Shown here one piece after another: positions 52,251 through 61,361 of a stretch of DNA of 64,000 bases. The notes beneath the pieces are model-generated. The model worked only from the letters and a program-made list of their open reading frames with translations. It searched no databases and was not told where the DNA came from. Position numbers and translations under genes: made by a program. Position 1 is the stretch's first letter. The number at the start of each line of letters is the position of its first letter. The stretch is from Austwickia chelonae (GTDB lineage Bacteria; Actinomycetota; Actinomycetes; Actinomycetales; Dermatophilaceae): NCBI RefSeq assembly GCF_003391095.1, contig NZ_CP031447.1, positions 434,001 to 498,000 on the forward strand, written 5' to 3'.

Positions 52251-54209
52251 TCAGGCCTTGGCCTGCAGATTGTTCTTGATGAAATCCATCACCGTCGCAT
52301 CGGCGAGGGTGGTCACGTCGCCGACCTCACGGTTCTCCGCGACATCCCGCAGCAAGCGGCGCATGATCTTGCCAGATCGCGTCTTCGGCAACTCCGAGAC
52401 GATCATGATCGACCTCGGTTTGGCGATCGCCCCGATCTCCTGGCCGACATGCGTTTTCAATTCTCCGACCAGGGCAGATTCGTCACCGCCGGCCGCATCG
52501 CCCCGCAGGATCACGAAGGCCACCACGGCCTGACCGGTCATGTCGTCGTTCGCACCTACCACCGCTGCTTCGGCGACCTTCGGGTGACTCACCAAGGCCG
52601 ACTCGATCTCCGAGGTGGACAGTCGATGCCCGGAGACATTCATGACGTCGTCGACCCGGCCGAGCACCCAGATGTTGCCCTCCTCGTCCTTCTTGGCACC
52701 GTCACCGGCGAAGTAGAGCTGCTCCCACCTGGACCAGTAGGTGTCCCGGTAACGCTGCGGGTCGCCCCAGATACCGCGCAGCATCGCCGGCCATGGCTTG
52801 GTGATCACCAGGTAGCCGCCCTCGCCGTGACCGACAGGTCGGGCGTTGTCGTCGACGACCTCTGCGACGATCCCGGGAATCGCGGTCTGCGCCGAGCCTG
52901 GGCACAGGGACGTGATCCCCGGTAGTGGCGAGATCATGATCGCGCCGGTCTCGGTCTGCCACCACGTGTCGACGATCGGCACCTGGCCTCCACCGATGTG
53001 CTCGCGGTACCACATCCACGCCTCGGGGTTGATGGGTTCGCCCACGGATCCGAGGATGCGGATTCGACTCAGGTCGTATTTCGCCGGGATGTCGGTGCCC
53101 CACTTCATGAAGGTGCGGATCGCGGTCGGTGCGGTGTACAGGATCGTGACGCCGTACCGCTGGCAGATCTCCCACCACCGACCTTGATGCGGGGAGTCCG
53201 GGGTGCCTTCATACATGACCTGGGTGGCGCCATTGGCCATCGGTCCGTAGACCACATAGCTGTGCCCGGTCACCCAACCGATGTCCGCAGTGCACCAGTA
53301 GACATCCGTGTCGGGGTGGAGATCGTGCACGACCTTGTTGGTGTACGCCGACTGCACCAGGTAGCCACCGGTGGTGTGCAGGATGCCCTTCGGTTTCCCG
53401 GTCGTCCCCGAGGTGTACAGGATGAACAGCGGGTGCTCGGAATCGACCATCAGCGGGGCCCGCTCCGCCGGAACCGCGGCGAGAGCCTCATGCCACCAGA
53501 CGTCGCGTTCGTCGTTCCAGGCCACTTCGGTGTCACACCGGTTGACGACGAGCACCTTGCGGACCGGTGAGCCCTCTGCGGCAACGGCCTGGTCCACTGC
53601 GGGCTTCAACGCGGACGGCTTGCCGCGTCGGAAACCGGCGTCGGCGGTGACCACGACCTTCGCGTCCGCGTCGGCGATCCGGCTGCGCAGCGCATCCGCG
53701 GAGAAACCGCCGAAGACCACCGAATGGGGAGCGCCGAGCCGGGCGCAGGCCAGCATCGTGATCGCGGCCTCGGGGATCATCGGCAGATAGATCATGACGA
53801 CATCGCCTTTGCCGACGCCCAAGTCGGCCAGCGCATTCGCGCACCGGGCGACCTCGACCTGCAATTCGGCGTACGTGATGTCCCGGCTGTCGCCCGGCTC
53901 GCCCACGAAATGGATGGCGATGCGATCGCCGTGGCCGGCTTCCACATGCCGATCCACGCAGTTGTACGAGACATTCAGCTCACCGCCGACGAACCATCGC
54001 GCGAACGGGGCATCGGACCAGTCGAGGACCTGCCCGAAATCCTTCGCCCAGGTGACATACTCCTGGGCGCGCGCAGCCCAGAACGTCTCCAGGTCGGTCT
54101 CGGCCTGCTCGACGAGTTCGCGTTGGCCGTTGGCGAATGCCGCCACCTCTTCGCCGGGCGGAAAACGACGGTCCTCGTGGAGAAGATTGGACAGGGTCTC
54201 TTCGGCCAC
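52251..54209 (-). CDS. acs: Acetyl-CoA synthetase
   Basis: This 652-residue enzyme makes acetyl-CoA from acetate, ATP and CoA. The adenylate-forming core shows LFILYTSGTTGKPKGILHT, and the C-terminal catalytic lysine, the site of regulatory acetylation, is in PKTRSGKIMRRLLR. Length is standard. The GTG start at 54209 follows CAGGAGG. A half-matched CRP-type sequence (TGTGA-N6-GTGCA) lies about 60 bases upstream, which is weak evidence for control by GlxR. An acetate-type symporter with a two-component system is a few kb away, so acetate use appears to be a local theme. Confidence 0.97.
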   Translation of the reverse strand: MAEETLSNLLHEDRRFPPGEEVAAFANGQRELVEQAETDLETFWAARAQEYVTWAKDFGQVLDWSDAPFARWFVGGELNVSYNCVDRHVEAGHGDRIAIHFVGEPGDSRDITYAELQVEVARCANALADLGVGKGDVVMIYLPMIPEAAITMLACARLGAPHSVVFGGFSADALRSRIADADAKVVVTADAGFRRGKPSALKPAVDQAVAAEGSPVRKVLVVNRCDTEVAWNDERDVWWHEALAAVPAERAPLMVDSEHPLFILYTSGTTGKPKGILHTTGGYLVQSAYTNKVVHDLHPDTDVYWCTADIGWVTGHSYVVYGPMANGATQVMYEGTPDSPHQGRWWEICQRYGVTILYTAPTAIRTFMKWGTDIPAKYDLSRIRILGSVGEPINPEAWMWYREHIGGGQVPIVDTWWQTETGAIMISPLPGITSLCPGSAQTAIPGIVAEVVDDNARPVGHGEGGYLVITKPWPAMLRGIWGDPQRYRDTYWSRWEQLYFAGDGAKKDEEGNIWVLGRVDDVMNVSGHRLSTSEIESALVSHPKVAEAAVVGANDDMTGQAVVAFVILRGDAAGGDESALVGELKTHVGQEIGAIAKPRSIMIVSELPKTRSGKIMRRLLRDVAENREVGDVTTLADATVMDFIKNNLQAKA

Positions 54210-54312
54210 CGCAGCCTCCTGGGAAGGTTGTACGTCATCGGACGTACCGATCCTTTCCCGCAGAAGAGCTGTGAACGGCCGTGCACCTCGGTCTCAGGCG
54301 GCCGAACAGGCA

Positions 54313-54360
54313 GCTGGGGCGTTGAACGGACCCGTCGCCGGATCCGATCAACGCCCCAGC
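54313..54360 (-). terminator. Terminator after the SPOR-like envelope protein gene
   Basis: GCTGGGGCGTTGA (54313-54325) and TCAACGCCCCAGC (54348-54360) form a perfect 13-base stem with a 22-base loop, 7 bases downstream of the leftward gene and before acs, which reads in the same direction. Confidence 0.6.
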
Positions 54361-54367
54361 CGGACGA

Positions 54368-55288
54368 TCAGGGAACGTAGCAGCGGCTGCGTAGCGCAGT
54401 GCTCTTCTCGTACGGTCCGTAGGAGCTGTACGTGCTCTGACACCACTTGACGGCGTCCTCACGTGTCTTCCACTCCGAGTTGGTGACGGCCGTCGACCAT
54501 ACCCGACGGCCGTTCTCCTTCCAGGACATCAACTTCGCACTGGGGAAAGTCGCCTGGTAGGACTTGTGCGCCGCCAGGATGTCTGCGGCACTCCACGTCT
54601 TGGAGCCCGACGGCGGGGTGACGAAGTTGTTCTGGGTGCCCACCGAATGGATCTGCAGATAAGCGACCGGTCGCCCGGGGGAAGGGGCGATGGAGGTGCT
54701 GAGCTCGCTCAACAGGGACAGCGTGCCTTCGTCTCCTCCATCGGCGCTCTCAGCCGGAGCCGCGCCGTTCTTTCCCGCAGGCTTGGGGGCCGGAGCAGCG
54801 CTCCGGTCGGCGGCAGGCTCCCCCTTCTTGTCGGCCTTGTCATCGCCGACCTTGTCATCGGCTTTGTCGGCGGCCTTGTCCTTCTCCTTCTCGGCGCTCT
54901 GATCCTTGTCCGAGGCCGCGGGGTCGGGCGACTTCTCGGTCGGCTTGGGGTCTTCGACCGGTGCCGTGGCCGACGGTGATTTCTCCTCGGCCTTCGGTGA
55001 CTGGCCATCGGCGCTGGCACTGGGTGCAGGGGTCTGGCCGGCACCGGTGGGGGATGCGCTCGAGGTGTGGCCGGCCTTGGCGGCCACCGCGGTGGAACTG
55101 GTACCCCGGGTTGCATTGTGCAGGGTCCAGGTGGAGGTCCCGATCGCCAGGACGAGCATCACCGCAGCGCCGATCAAGACAACGGGCGCATAGCGATATT
55201 CGTCGTGAGGTTGCTCAAGTTCGGGCGTATCGGCAACCCCTTCGGCCTCAGAATCGAAGTAGTCGTGGCGATGTGTTGGATCGCTCAT
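54368..55288 (-). CDS. Membrane-anchored protein with Lys/Asp-Ala/Pro linker and SPOR-like tail
   Basis: This 306-residue protein has an acidic cytoplasmic N-terminus, one membrane helix (APVVLIGAAVMLVLAIGTS, about residues 32-52), a long low-complexity linker of Ala, Pro, Ser, Lys and Asp, and a C-terminal domain of about 95 residues (PVAYLQIHSVGTQNNF to RCYVP) with two cysteines. The tail resembles septum-binding (SPOR-like) domains in size and Trp/Tyr content, but no strict motif is seen. A role at the cell wall is inferred. The start at 55288 follows CAGGAGG. Confidence 0.65.
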   Translation of the reverse strand: MSDPTHRHDYFDSEAEGVADTPELEQPHDEYRYAPVVLIGAAVMLVLAIGTSTWTLHNATRGTSSTAVAAKAGHTSSASPTGAGQTPAPSASADGQSPKAEEKSPSATAPVEDPKPTEKSPDPAASDKDQSAEKEKDKAADKADDKVGDDKADKKGEPAADRSAAPAPKPAGKNGAAPAESADGGDEGTLSLLSELSTSIAPSPGRPVAYLQIHSVGTQNNFVTPPSGSKTWSAADILAAHKSYQATFPSAKLMSWKENGRRVWSTAVTNSEWKTREDAVKWCQSTYSSYGPYEKSTALRSRCYVP

Positions 55289-55863
55289 CGGGGTCCTCCT
55301 GCGTGGGGTGTCTCGGGTTGTACCGGGACAGCGGGCTCCGTCATCAAACATGTGCTGTCGATCTCGTCGGGAGACCATCCGGGCGACGCCTGGTCGAGTC
55401 GGCCGGGTACACACCGGTTATCCACGACCGATATGGACGAAGACTTCACTGGTGGCACTGCGCTTTCTGCTGGTCTTCCTCGTGGCATCCGGGGTGTTCA
55501 GGGAACCGGCGTTCCGCTCCGGACCACCGGCGCGGGCGGACGGTCGTGTCGCCGCGGACGGGCAGTAGCCGCTGCGGGCAGACCGGTGAGTGATCCGTCA
55601 CAGCTGCGGCCGCGCTGCCGAGCCTCTCCCTCGCCTACCCGATGGGTATCAGCGGCGGCGAATAGCCGGACACCGGAACGACCGTCAGGCGTGGAGAGAA
55701 AGAGGGCACCCCCCGACCATAGCCGACCGTCCAACTTCCGTGTCGGTGGGTCAACACACCGGATCGGGCAGGGCGATCTTCGCGGTCGGCTTGTGCCGTA
55801 GGCGAACCCGCCGGAAAGTGGACAAAGATGGACGAAAGGGCTGTCCAGGTGCCAGGAAGGGGC
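55289..55863. other. Intergenic region, no supported gene
   Basis: This lies between two leftward genes. Reading frames on the plus strand have no recognisable features. Near 55800-55860 there is sequence just after the stop of the symporter gene; no clear terminator hairpin is evident. Nothing else is seen. Confidence 0.35.
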
Positions 55864-57396
55864 TCACATCCGGCTCTCGTCGCCCTCGGCCAGGTTCAAG
55901 GACTCCGGGGCGTGCAAACGCACGAAGACATGCATGACGTCCGCGGGGACCTGCGCACGCGTCGCCCAGGACGCCGCCACCGCGGTCCCGAACGCCAATG
56001 GAACCGTCCAGGCCGCAGGCTGAGCCAACACCAGCAGAGGCCAACCCGACAGCTGGACCCCCGAGACGGTCACCACGGCAGCGGTCAACGAGGTCAACGC
56101 ACCCACCGCCATCCCCGCGCCCACGCCCGCCGCCGTGGCACCCCGCCACCACACACCCAGCACCAACAACGGACAGAAGGTCGATGCGGTCAACGCGAAG
56201 GCCAGACCCACCGTGGTCGCCAAGGACGCACCTTCGGCGCCCAACAGGAGCAAGCAGGGAATGGCGGTGGCCAGGAGCGTCGACAGGCGAAAACTGGTGA
56301 TCCCGTCGTCCTCCGCGCCATGGCGAACTCCCAACCACGGCCGAACCACGTCCTGATCGAGGACACCGGCCACCGCCAGCGTCAGACCCGAGGCCGTCGA
56401 CAGGAAAGCCGCGAAAGCCCCCGCCGCCACCACCGCCGTCAACACTTCCCCCAGAGCCCCGGGCACAGCCGCCCGCGGCAACAACAGGACCACCGTGTCC
56501 GCGACGAAATCCCCCGAAGCCACCGGCAGATGGATCCGCCCCAACATCCCGTAGATCGGCGGGAACACATAGAAGACGGACAAGAGGGCGATCACCGCAA
56601 CGGTCGTCCGCCGCGCTTGACGCCCATCGGGATTCGTATAGAAACGCACCACGACGTGCGGAAGCCCCATCGTCCCCAAACAGAGGGCCAGCAAACTGCT
56701 GTACGTCAAGTACAGGGACGCCGTCGTCGACTCGGGATGGTCCGGCATCCGACCTTGGAAGGACCACCCCATCGGTGGAGTGGGCTGCCCACCACGCATC
56801 CACAGCCACACCACGACCACTGCAGGTACAGCGATCGCCACCAACTTCACCCAGTAGTGCACCGCCTGGATGAGAGTCAACGAACGCATGCCCCCGGCCA
56901 TCACGTTCGCGGCCACCACCACGGTCACCACCGCCCCGCCGCACCACCCCGGAGCACCGGTCAACGCCCGCAACGCCAGACCTGCGCCCTGAAGCTGAGG
57001 CAACAGATAGACCCACCCGGTGATCACCACGAGCGCCGTACACAGAGCCCGCAGACGGGCACTGCCCAACCTGATCTCGGCGAAATCGGGCAAGGTGTAC
57101 GCCCCGGAACGTCGCAGAGGCGCCGCGACGAAGATCAACAACATCAGGAAGCCCAGCGTGTACCCCACCGGCACCCACAACATGTCCAGACCGGTCAGGA
57201 AGACCAGCCCGGAAACACCCAGGAAGGACGCTGCAGAAAGATACTCCCCACCGATGGCGGCGGCATTCCACGAACTCGACACCGCTCGCCCGGCGACATA
57301 GAAGTCACTGGTGGTCCGCGACCAGCGCAGACCGAAACCGCCGACCGCGACAGTCACCACACAGACCGCGGCGATCGCGACGACCGACAACGACAT
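55864..57396 (-). CDS. actP: Sodium:solute symporter (acetate/ActP-like)
   Basis: This 510-residue SSS-family transporter has about 13 helices. Family wording includes SSSWNAAAIGGEYLSAASFLG, GVSGLVFLTGLDMLW and ASGLTLAVAGVLDQDV, close to the cation/acetate symporter ActP. The start at 57396 is right after the stop of the small upstream membrane gene (TGACCATG), so the two are coupled. Combined with acs, it argues for acetate uptake; other short acids such as pyruvate are possible. Confidence 0.88.
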   Translation of the reverse strand: MSLSVVAIAAVCVVTVAVGGFGLRWSRTTSDFYVAGRAVSSSWNAAAIGGEYLSAASFLGVSGLVFLTGLDMLWVPVGYTLGFLMLLIFVAAPLRRSGAYTLPDFAEIRLGSARLRALCTALVVITGWVYLLPQLQGAGLALRALTGAPGWCGGAVVTVVVAANVMAGGMRSLTLIQAVHYWVKLVAIAVPAVVVVWLWMRGGQPTPPMGWSFQGRMPDHPESTTASLYLTYSSLLALCLGTMGLPHVVVRFYTNPDGRQARRTTVAVIALLSVFYVFPPIYGMLGRIHLPVASGDFVADTVVLLLPRAAVPGALGEVLTAVVAAGAFAAFLSTASGLTLAVAGVLDQDVVRPWLGVRHGAEDDGITSFRLSTLLATAIPCLLLLGAEGASLATTVGLAFALTASTFCPLLVLGVWWRGATAAGVGAGMAVGALTSLTAAVVTVSGVQLSGWPLLVLAQPAAWTVPLAFGTAVAASWATRAQVPADVMHVFVRLHAPESLNLAEGDESRM

Positions 57397-57398
57397 GG

Positions 57399-57788
57399 TC
57401 ACCGTCGCCGCACCAGATCGTGGAAGTCCTGCTCGACCCGCTCCGCCGCCCGGGTGTAGGACCGCGCCACCATCAGCAGGAAGGGATAGAGCACCCCGCC
57501 GACCAACACCCACCGCAGAGGCACCGGCCCGATCTGTACGTGGGCGAGACCAGGCAGAAGCGCCAACAAGGCCGGCAGGACACCCACCCCGACCGTGACT
57601 CCGCCGAGCACGACCAACGACAGGCGCAGCTGCGCCCGCACCAGAGAAGTGACGTAGACCTCTCCCAGGTCGGTCTGCTCACCGATCTCACTGGTCAAAG
57701 AACGACGCGGGGCCCGTCGACGGGCCTGGCTACGAGGTGAGGTGACCCGCACCCGCCGGGGGGCATCCCCCCGGGACGACTGATTCAT
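57399..57788 (-). CDS. DUF485-like small membrane partner of the symporter
   Basis: This 129-residue protein has a basic N-terminus and two membrane helices (LSLVVLGGVTVGVGVLPALLALL and VLVGGVLYPFLLMVARSY). A short two-helix protein regularly precedes acetate-type symporters; here it is coupled to one by a 2-base gap. Its role is probably regulation or stability of the transporter. The Arg/Ser-rich N-terminal ~35 residues are unusual compared with DUF485. Confidence 0.75.
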   Translation of the reverse strand: MNQSSRGDAPRRVRVTSPRSQARRRAPRRSLTSEIGEQTDLGEVYVTSLVRAQLRLSLVVLGGVTVGVGVLPALLALLPGLAHVQIGPVPLRWVLVGGVLYPFLLMVARSYTRAAERVEQDFHDLVRRR

Positions 57789-57817
57789 CGGACGGGAACC
57801 GCCCCTCGAATGCGGAG

Positions 57818-58591
57818 TCAGGGACGTTCCTGTCCGGGCAGGCGCAGCAGGCGTTCGCGCAGCTCACGGGTGTGTCTGCGGCTCACCTGGAGCTCGATGC
57901 CGTCCAGGACGACGACACATCGTCCGCGTTCGGTGCGTACCTGGGTGACCGCGGGCAGGGACACCAGGGTGCTGCGATGGATGCGAACGAATCCGGCAGC
58001 GGCCCAGCGTTCTTCCAGGGTGGTCAGGGAGACCCGGATGAGATGGCTGGCTGTGCGTGTGTGCAGCCGGGCGTAGTCGCCCTGCGCCTGGACGTAGATG
58101 ATGTCGCTGCGTTGGACGAAAGTCGTGATCCCGCCGAGCTCGACGGGGATCGTCTCGTCCTCGGTCGCCGGGGCCGAGGCGGATGGTGCGCCGGGACTGC
58201 GGGCGGCGACGACGCGGCGCACGGCTTCGGAGAGCCGTTCCTCCCGGATCGGTTTGACCAGGTAGTCGGTGGCGGACACCTCGAAGGCGTCGACGGCGTG
58301 TTTTTCGTAGGCGGTGACGAAGACCACTTGCGGTTTCTCCGCGAAGCGGCCCAGTACGCGAGCCAGTTCCAAGCCGTCCAATCCCGGCATGCTGATATCG
58401 CAGAAAACGACGTCAGCGGTGGCTGCGTCCAAAGCACGTAAGGCATCGGCGCCGCTTTGTGCTGTTCGTACGTCGGCTATTCGTTCATCTTGATTCAACA
58501 GCCACGCCAGTTCATTCAGCGCCGGCATCTCGTCGTCGACGACGAGAACCGACAGGCCGTCCTTTCCGGTCCGGGTGGCTTCCATAGTCAT
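57818..58591 (-). CDS. LytTR-family response regulator
   Basis: This 257-residue regulator has a receiver domain (VLVVDDEMP, phosphorylated D65 in FCDISMPG, K in YLVKPI) and a C-terminal LytTR DNA-binding domain (YVQAQGDYARLHT, FVRIHRSTLVSL). The start is placed at 58591 (alternative 58585). It follows the sensor kinase by 25 bases on the same strand and lies 29 bases ahead of the symporter-partner operon, so it probably controls that operon. Confidence 0.88.
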   Translation of the reverse strand: MTMEATRTGKDGLSVLVVDDEMPALNELAWLLNQDERIADVRTAQSGADALRALDAATADVVFCDISMPGLDGLELARVLGRFAEKPQVVFVTAYEKHAVDAFEVSATDYLVKPIREERLSEAVRRVVAARSPGAPSASAPATEDETIPVELGGITTFVQRSDIIYVQAQGDYARLHTRTASHLIRVSLTTLEERWAAAGFVRIHRSTLVSLPAVTQVRTERGRCVVVLDGIELQVSRRHTRELRERLLRLPGQERP

Positions 58592-58616
58592 GCGTTGAGC
58601 GTACCGCCAGGTGCGC

Positions 58617-59840
58617 TCAACGGTCCTGAACTCGACGTGCGTACTTCGGAACTCGGAAAGAGACCTTGGCACCTGCGCCGATTGCGGTCTCCACGACCAA
58701 ACCGTATTCGTCGCCGAAGGTCTGCCGTAGCCGGGCGTCGACATTGACCAGGCCCACGTGATCACCGCGTTGTCCAGCCAACATGGCTCGGATCTCCTCG
58801 GGGTCGGCCCCGACTCCGTCGTCCTCGATGGCGATCTCCGCGTCCGCGCCCATGTCGCGTGCGGTGATCGAGATGTGTCCCACGCCGGTCGAGGTTTCGA
58901 TGCCATGTTTGACCGCGTTCTCGACCAGAGGCTGAATCGTCAATGTGGGTACTTGAACGGCCAACACCTCTGGGGCCAGCATCAGACTTACCTCCATTCG
59001 GTCGCCGAATCTGGCTTCTTCCAAGGTCAGGTAACGCTGGATGTTCTCCAGCTCTTCGGAGAGGGTCGCCATCGGCCCGGATTTACGCAGGGCGTAGCGC
59101 GTGAAATCGGCGAATTCCAGAAGGAGTTCTCGTGCTCGAGGGGGATCTGTACGGACGAAACTGGCGATGGCCGCCAGCGAGTTGTAAATGAAATGCGGGC
59201 TGATCTGGGCGCGGAGCGCGCGGAGTTCGGCCTCCATCACCCGCTCGCGTTCGACGGACAGCTCGGCGAGGTCCAACTGGGTGGAGATCCAGTCGGCGAC
59301 GGCTTCGGTGGCTCGGACGAGATCGGCGCTGACGGTGTCGTGATAAGAGGCGAGGACCGCCACGGTGCGTTCGTCGTTGACGACGGGGGCGAGGATCGCA
59401 TGGCGGATCGGGCAGTTCGGGTCGGCGCATTCCAGGTCTTTCGCGCCCAGCCGCACGGTCGTGCCCTTGTCGAGGACGACCCGGCTCAGTTCTAGGGCTT
59501 GCGCGTGGTGGTGTTCTCCGGCGCCTTCCCAGGCGAGGACCTCGGTGGGATCGCACAAGGAGACGGCAGAGACCTGTAGCAGGGGGCGTAGGTCCCGGGC
59601 TGCTCGTCCGGCGGCCTTGGGGGTGAGCCCGTCGCGGAGATGTCGTGCTGCTTCTGAGGCGACGTGGAGTGCCTGATAGGTGGCCTGTGCCTCGGGTGAG
59701 CTGAGGCGACCGCGGTGCCGCAGCACGTAGGTGATCGCCATCACGATGAGCAGAGCGGCCGTCGACATCGCTACGACCAGGACCCATCCGGGGAGTCCGT
59801 CAACGGCGACGAAAGCTGACCAAGAGGACACTGCGCTCAC
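58617..59840 (-). CDS. LytS-like sensor histidine kinase with GAF domain
   Basis: This 407-residue kinase has one N-terminal membrane helix (LVVAMSTAALLIVMAITYVL), a GAF-type sensory domain (about 50-190), and a His_kinase/HATPase module. The phosphorylated histidine is in LRAQISPHFIYNSLAAIA (about residue 216), and the ATP site in PTLTIQPLVENAVKHGI and DDGVGAD. A GAF with CADPNCPIRHAIL has three cysteines close together, which might bind a metal or cluster. With the LytTR regulator it forms a pair next to the acetate-type symporter. GTG start at 59840 lacks a strong RBS. Confidence 0.88.
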   Translation of the reverse strand: MSAVSSWSAFVAVDGLPGWVLVVAMSTAALLIVMAITYVLRHRGRLSSPEAQATYQALHVASEAARHLRDGLTPKAAGRAARDLRPLLQVSAVSLCDPTEVLAWEGAGEHHHAQALELSRVVLDKGTTVRLGAKDLECADPNCPIRHAILAPVVNDERTVAVLASYHDTVSADLVRATEAVADWISTQLDLAELSVERERVMEAELRALRAQISPHFIYNSLAAIASFVRTDPPRARELLLEFADFTRYALRKSGPMATLSEELENIQRYLTLEEARFGDRMEVSLMLAPEVLAVQVPTLTIQPLVENAVKHGIETSTGVGHISITARDMGADAEIAIEDDGVGADPEEIRAMLAGQRGDHVGLVNVDARLRQTFGDEYGLVVETAIGAGAKVSFRVPKYARRVQDR

Positions 59841-59863
59841 GTCGAGAACTCTAGGCTGGCAGG

Positions 59864-60715
59864 GTGACCTTGGTGGCGGATCTGCAGTCGATAGCCCGTT
59901 GGCCCACGGTGGCTTCCTCGGTGGAGGAAGTGCGCGAGGCCTGCACCGCCCTGCGCTGGCATCCTGCGCTGCGTCGGCGTATCCCCGAGTCCTGCGCGGA
60001 GTCGAGGGTCCGTGGCGCCCGGGCGAGTGCCGAGTTGGAGGGCGTCCGGGTCGATACGGACACGGTGCGGTTGATGTTGTGCGGCCTGGCGGACGAGGGC
60101 ACCCGGAAGGATGCCTCTTCGGCGGTCTTGCAGGGAGCGGTGCAGGTGACGGCGGAGAGTGAGTACGTCGCGCGACTTCTGAGGCGTTCGCCTGCGCAGG
60201 CCTTGAGCAGATTGCACGTGGCTGCAGCCGCGGGCCTGGCGTCGCCCGAGCAGGTGGGGCGGCCCCGCAGACCGGGGGAGGAGGTTCACGAGCTGGTTGA
60301 TCTGGGCCCGCTACCTGCGGTGGAGGAGCTGTCGGGGCGATTGCACCAGGTGGGCCTCATGCTGATGACGACCGGGGCCCCCGCCTTCGTGGTCGCGGCG
60401 CTGATCCATGCCGAGATCCTGCATCTTCGGCCGTTCATCAGGGGGAACGGATTGGTGGCGCGGGCTCTGGAACGGGCGTTCCTGCAGGAGAGCGGGCTGG
60501 ACCCGACCGGCGTGGTGGTGCCTGAGCTGGGGCAGGGGCACGGTGGTCACGCGGCGTACCTGGGGGCCGCTGCTGCTTATGCCACGGGCAGGAAGGAAGG
60601 CCTTGAACTGTGGCTCGCGCATTGGGGCAATTCCATGTCGGTAGCGGCGGCTGAAGGTGTCCGAATCGCCGACGAAGTACGGGCTGGAAAGTTGAATAAA
60701 TCCGTTTCATCTTAA
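59864..60715 (+). CDS. Fic-fold protein with altered active site
   Basis: This 283-residue protein resembles Fic-domain AMP-transferases. The inhibitory helix motif (S/T)xxxE(G/N) is present as SAELEG (residues 55-60). The Fic core motif HPFxxGNGRxxR appears as RPFIRGNGLVAR (189-200): the catalytic His is R189 (H187 is two before it), the acidic residue is R193 and the Arg is L197. So standard AMPylation is unlikely. Similar deviant Fic-like proteins occur in Actinobacteria. Divergent from the sensor kinase and followed by a long non-coding region. Confidence 0.7.
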   Translation: MTLVADLQSIARWPTVASSVEEVREACTALRWHPALRRRIPESCAESRVRGARASAELEGVRVDTDTVRLMLCGLADEGTRKDASSAVLQGAVQVTAESEYVARLLRRSPAQALSRLHVAAAAGLASPEQVGRPRRPGEEVHELVDLGPLPAVEELSGRLHQVGLMLMTTGAPAFVVAALIHAEILHLRPFIRGNGLVARALERAFLQESGLDPTGVVVPELGQGHGGHAAYLGAAAAYATGRKEGLELWLAHWGNSMSVAAAEGVRIADEVRAGKLNKSVSS

Positions 60716-60922
60716 GTGTGATCTTGGCAACGTCATACGGATCTGGTCTGTTCATGCCAAGGGGAGTACACCTGGAAGTGGAGTCGGTGCTCGAAGGGCA
60801 TCGACCACGTGGGGCAAACAGGTACCCACTCGCGGGCAGTCCACTGGTGGACGGACCCCTGCTCGGACGTACGTCCTGGTCGGGTGATGGTGCACGCTTG
60901 TTAACCTGAGCGTTCCACGCTT

Positions 60923-60952
60923 CGATGGCACCTCGAATTCGAGGTGCCATCG
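60923..60952. terminator. 30-base perfect palindrome, terminator-like
   Basis: A perfect 30-base palindrome with GAATTC at its centre lies 207 bases after the Fic-like gene. It has no T-run. It may terminate that transcript or a non-coding RNA. Confidence 0.5.
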
Positions 60953-61190
60953 TCATGTGTGGAAGGGCGCGGAAGCAGGTGGAACTCTCAGGCAGAACGA
61001 TGTTGCCGAAGCGAGATGTTCTTGCGTCATTCCTGGTCGTGGTCGTTCGTTCAAATCGACCCCCTGAGTTATCGGAAGACACGGCTTAACGGGTTTGCCA
61101 CAAGGCCTTGGAAGAGGCAGACTGTTCTCCAGCGCTCCCTTCGGGTTGAGCGTGGCGCACCGACTCCTCCCCCCCGGAGTTAGGCGCGTT

Positions 61191-61224
61191 GGCAGCCCCC
61201 GTTGTCCCCCCAACGGGGGCTGCC
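61191..61224 (+). terminator. Strong hairpin upstream of the GH13 gene
   Basis: GGCAGCCCCCGTT pairs with AACGGGGGCTGCC (13 bases) around an 8-base loop and is followed by CCGTTTT, a short U-tract. No gene precedes it within 470 bases on this strand. Confidence 0.7.
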
Positions 61225-61361
61225 CCGTTTTCCGGGTGATTCCCTTCTTGGTATGCCTGACTAGCAGTTTTGCCGCCTGAATTCATGTCAGGCGAGTTTC
61301 TTGCGGTGATAGGTAGACTCGCCCGCATCCTGGCGAGTGTCACCGACTGACAAGGACCGGA

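Larger units (their letters stand above)
60716..61361. other. Intergenic region, possible small RNA genes
   Basis: This 646-base stretch has no credible coding frame but contains two strong terminators (60923-60952 and 61191-61224). Terminators without a gene in front suggest one or two untranslated RNAs, one about 60750-60950 and another about 61000-61220. No known RNA family was recognised. Confidence 0.45.

Noticed and set aside
57020-57310. Any CRISPR array or prophage in the window
   Set aside because: I saw no series of equal repeats with spacers and no phage structural or integrase genes; the Pro/Arg-rich frames on the plus strand are shadows.
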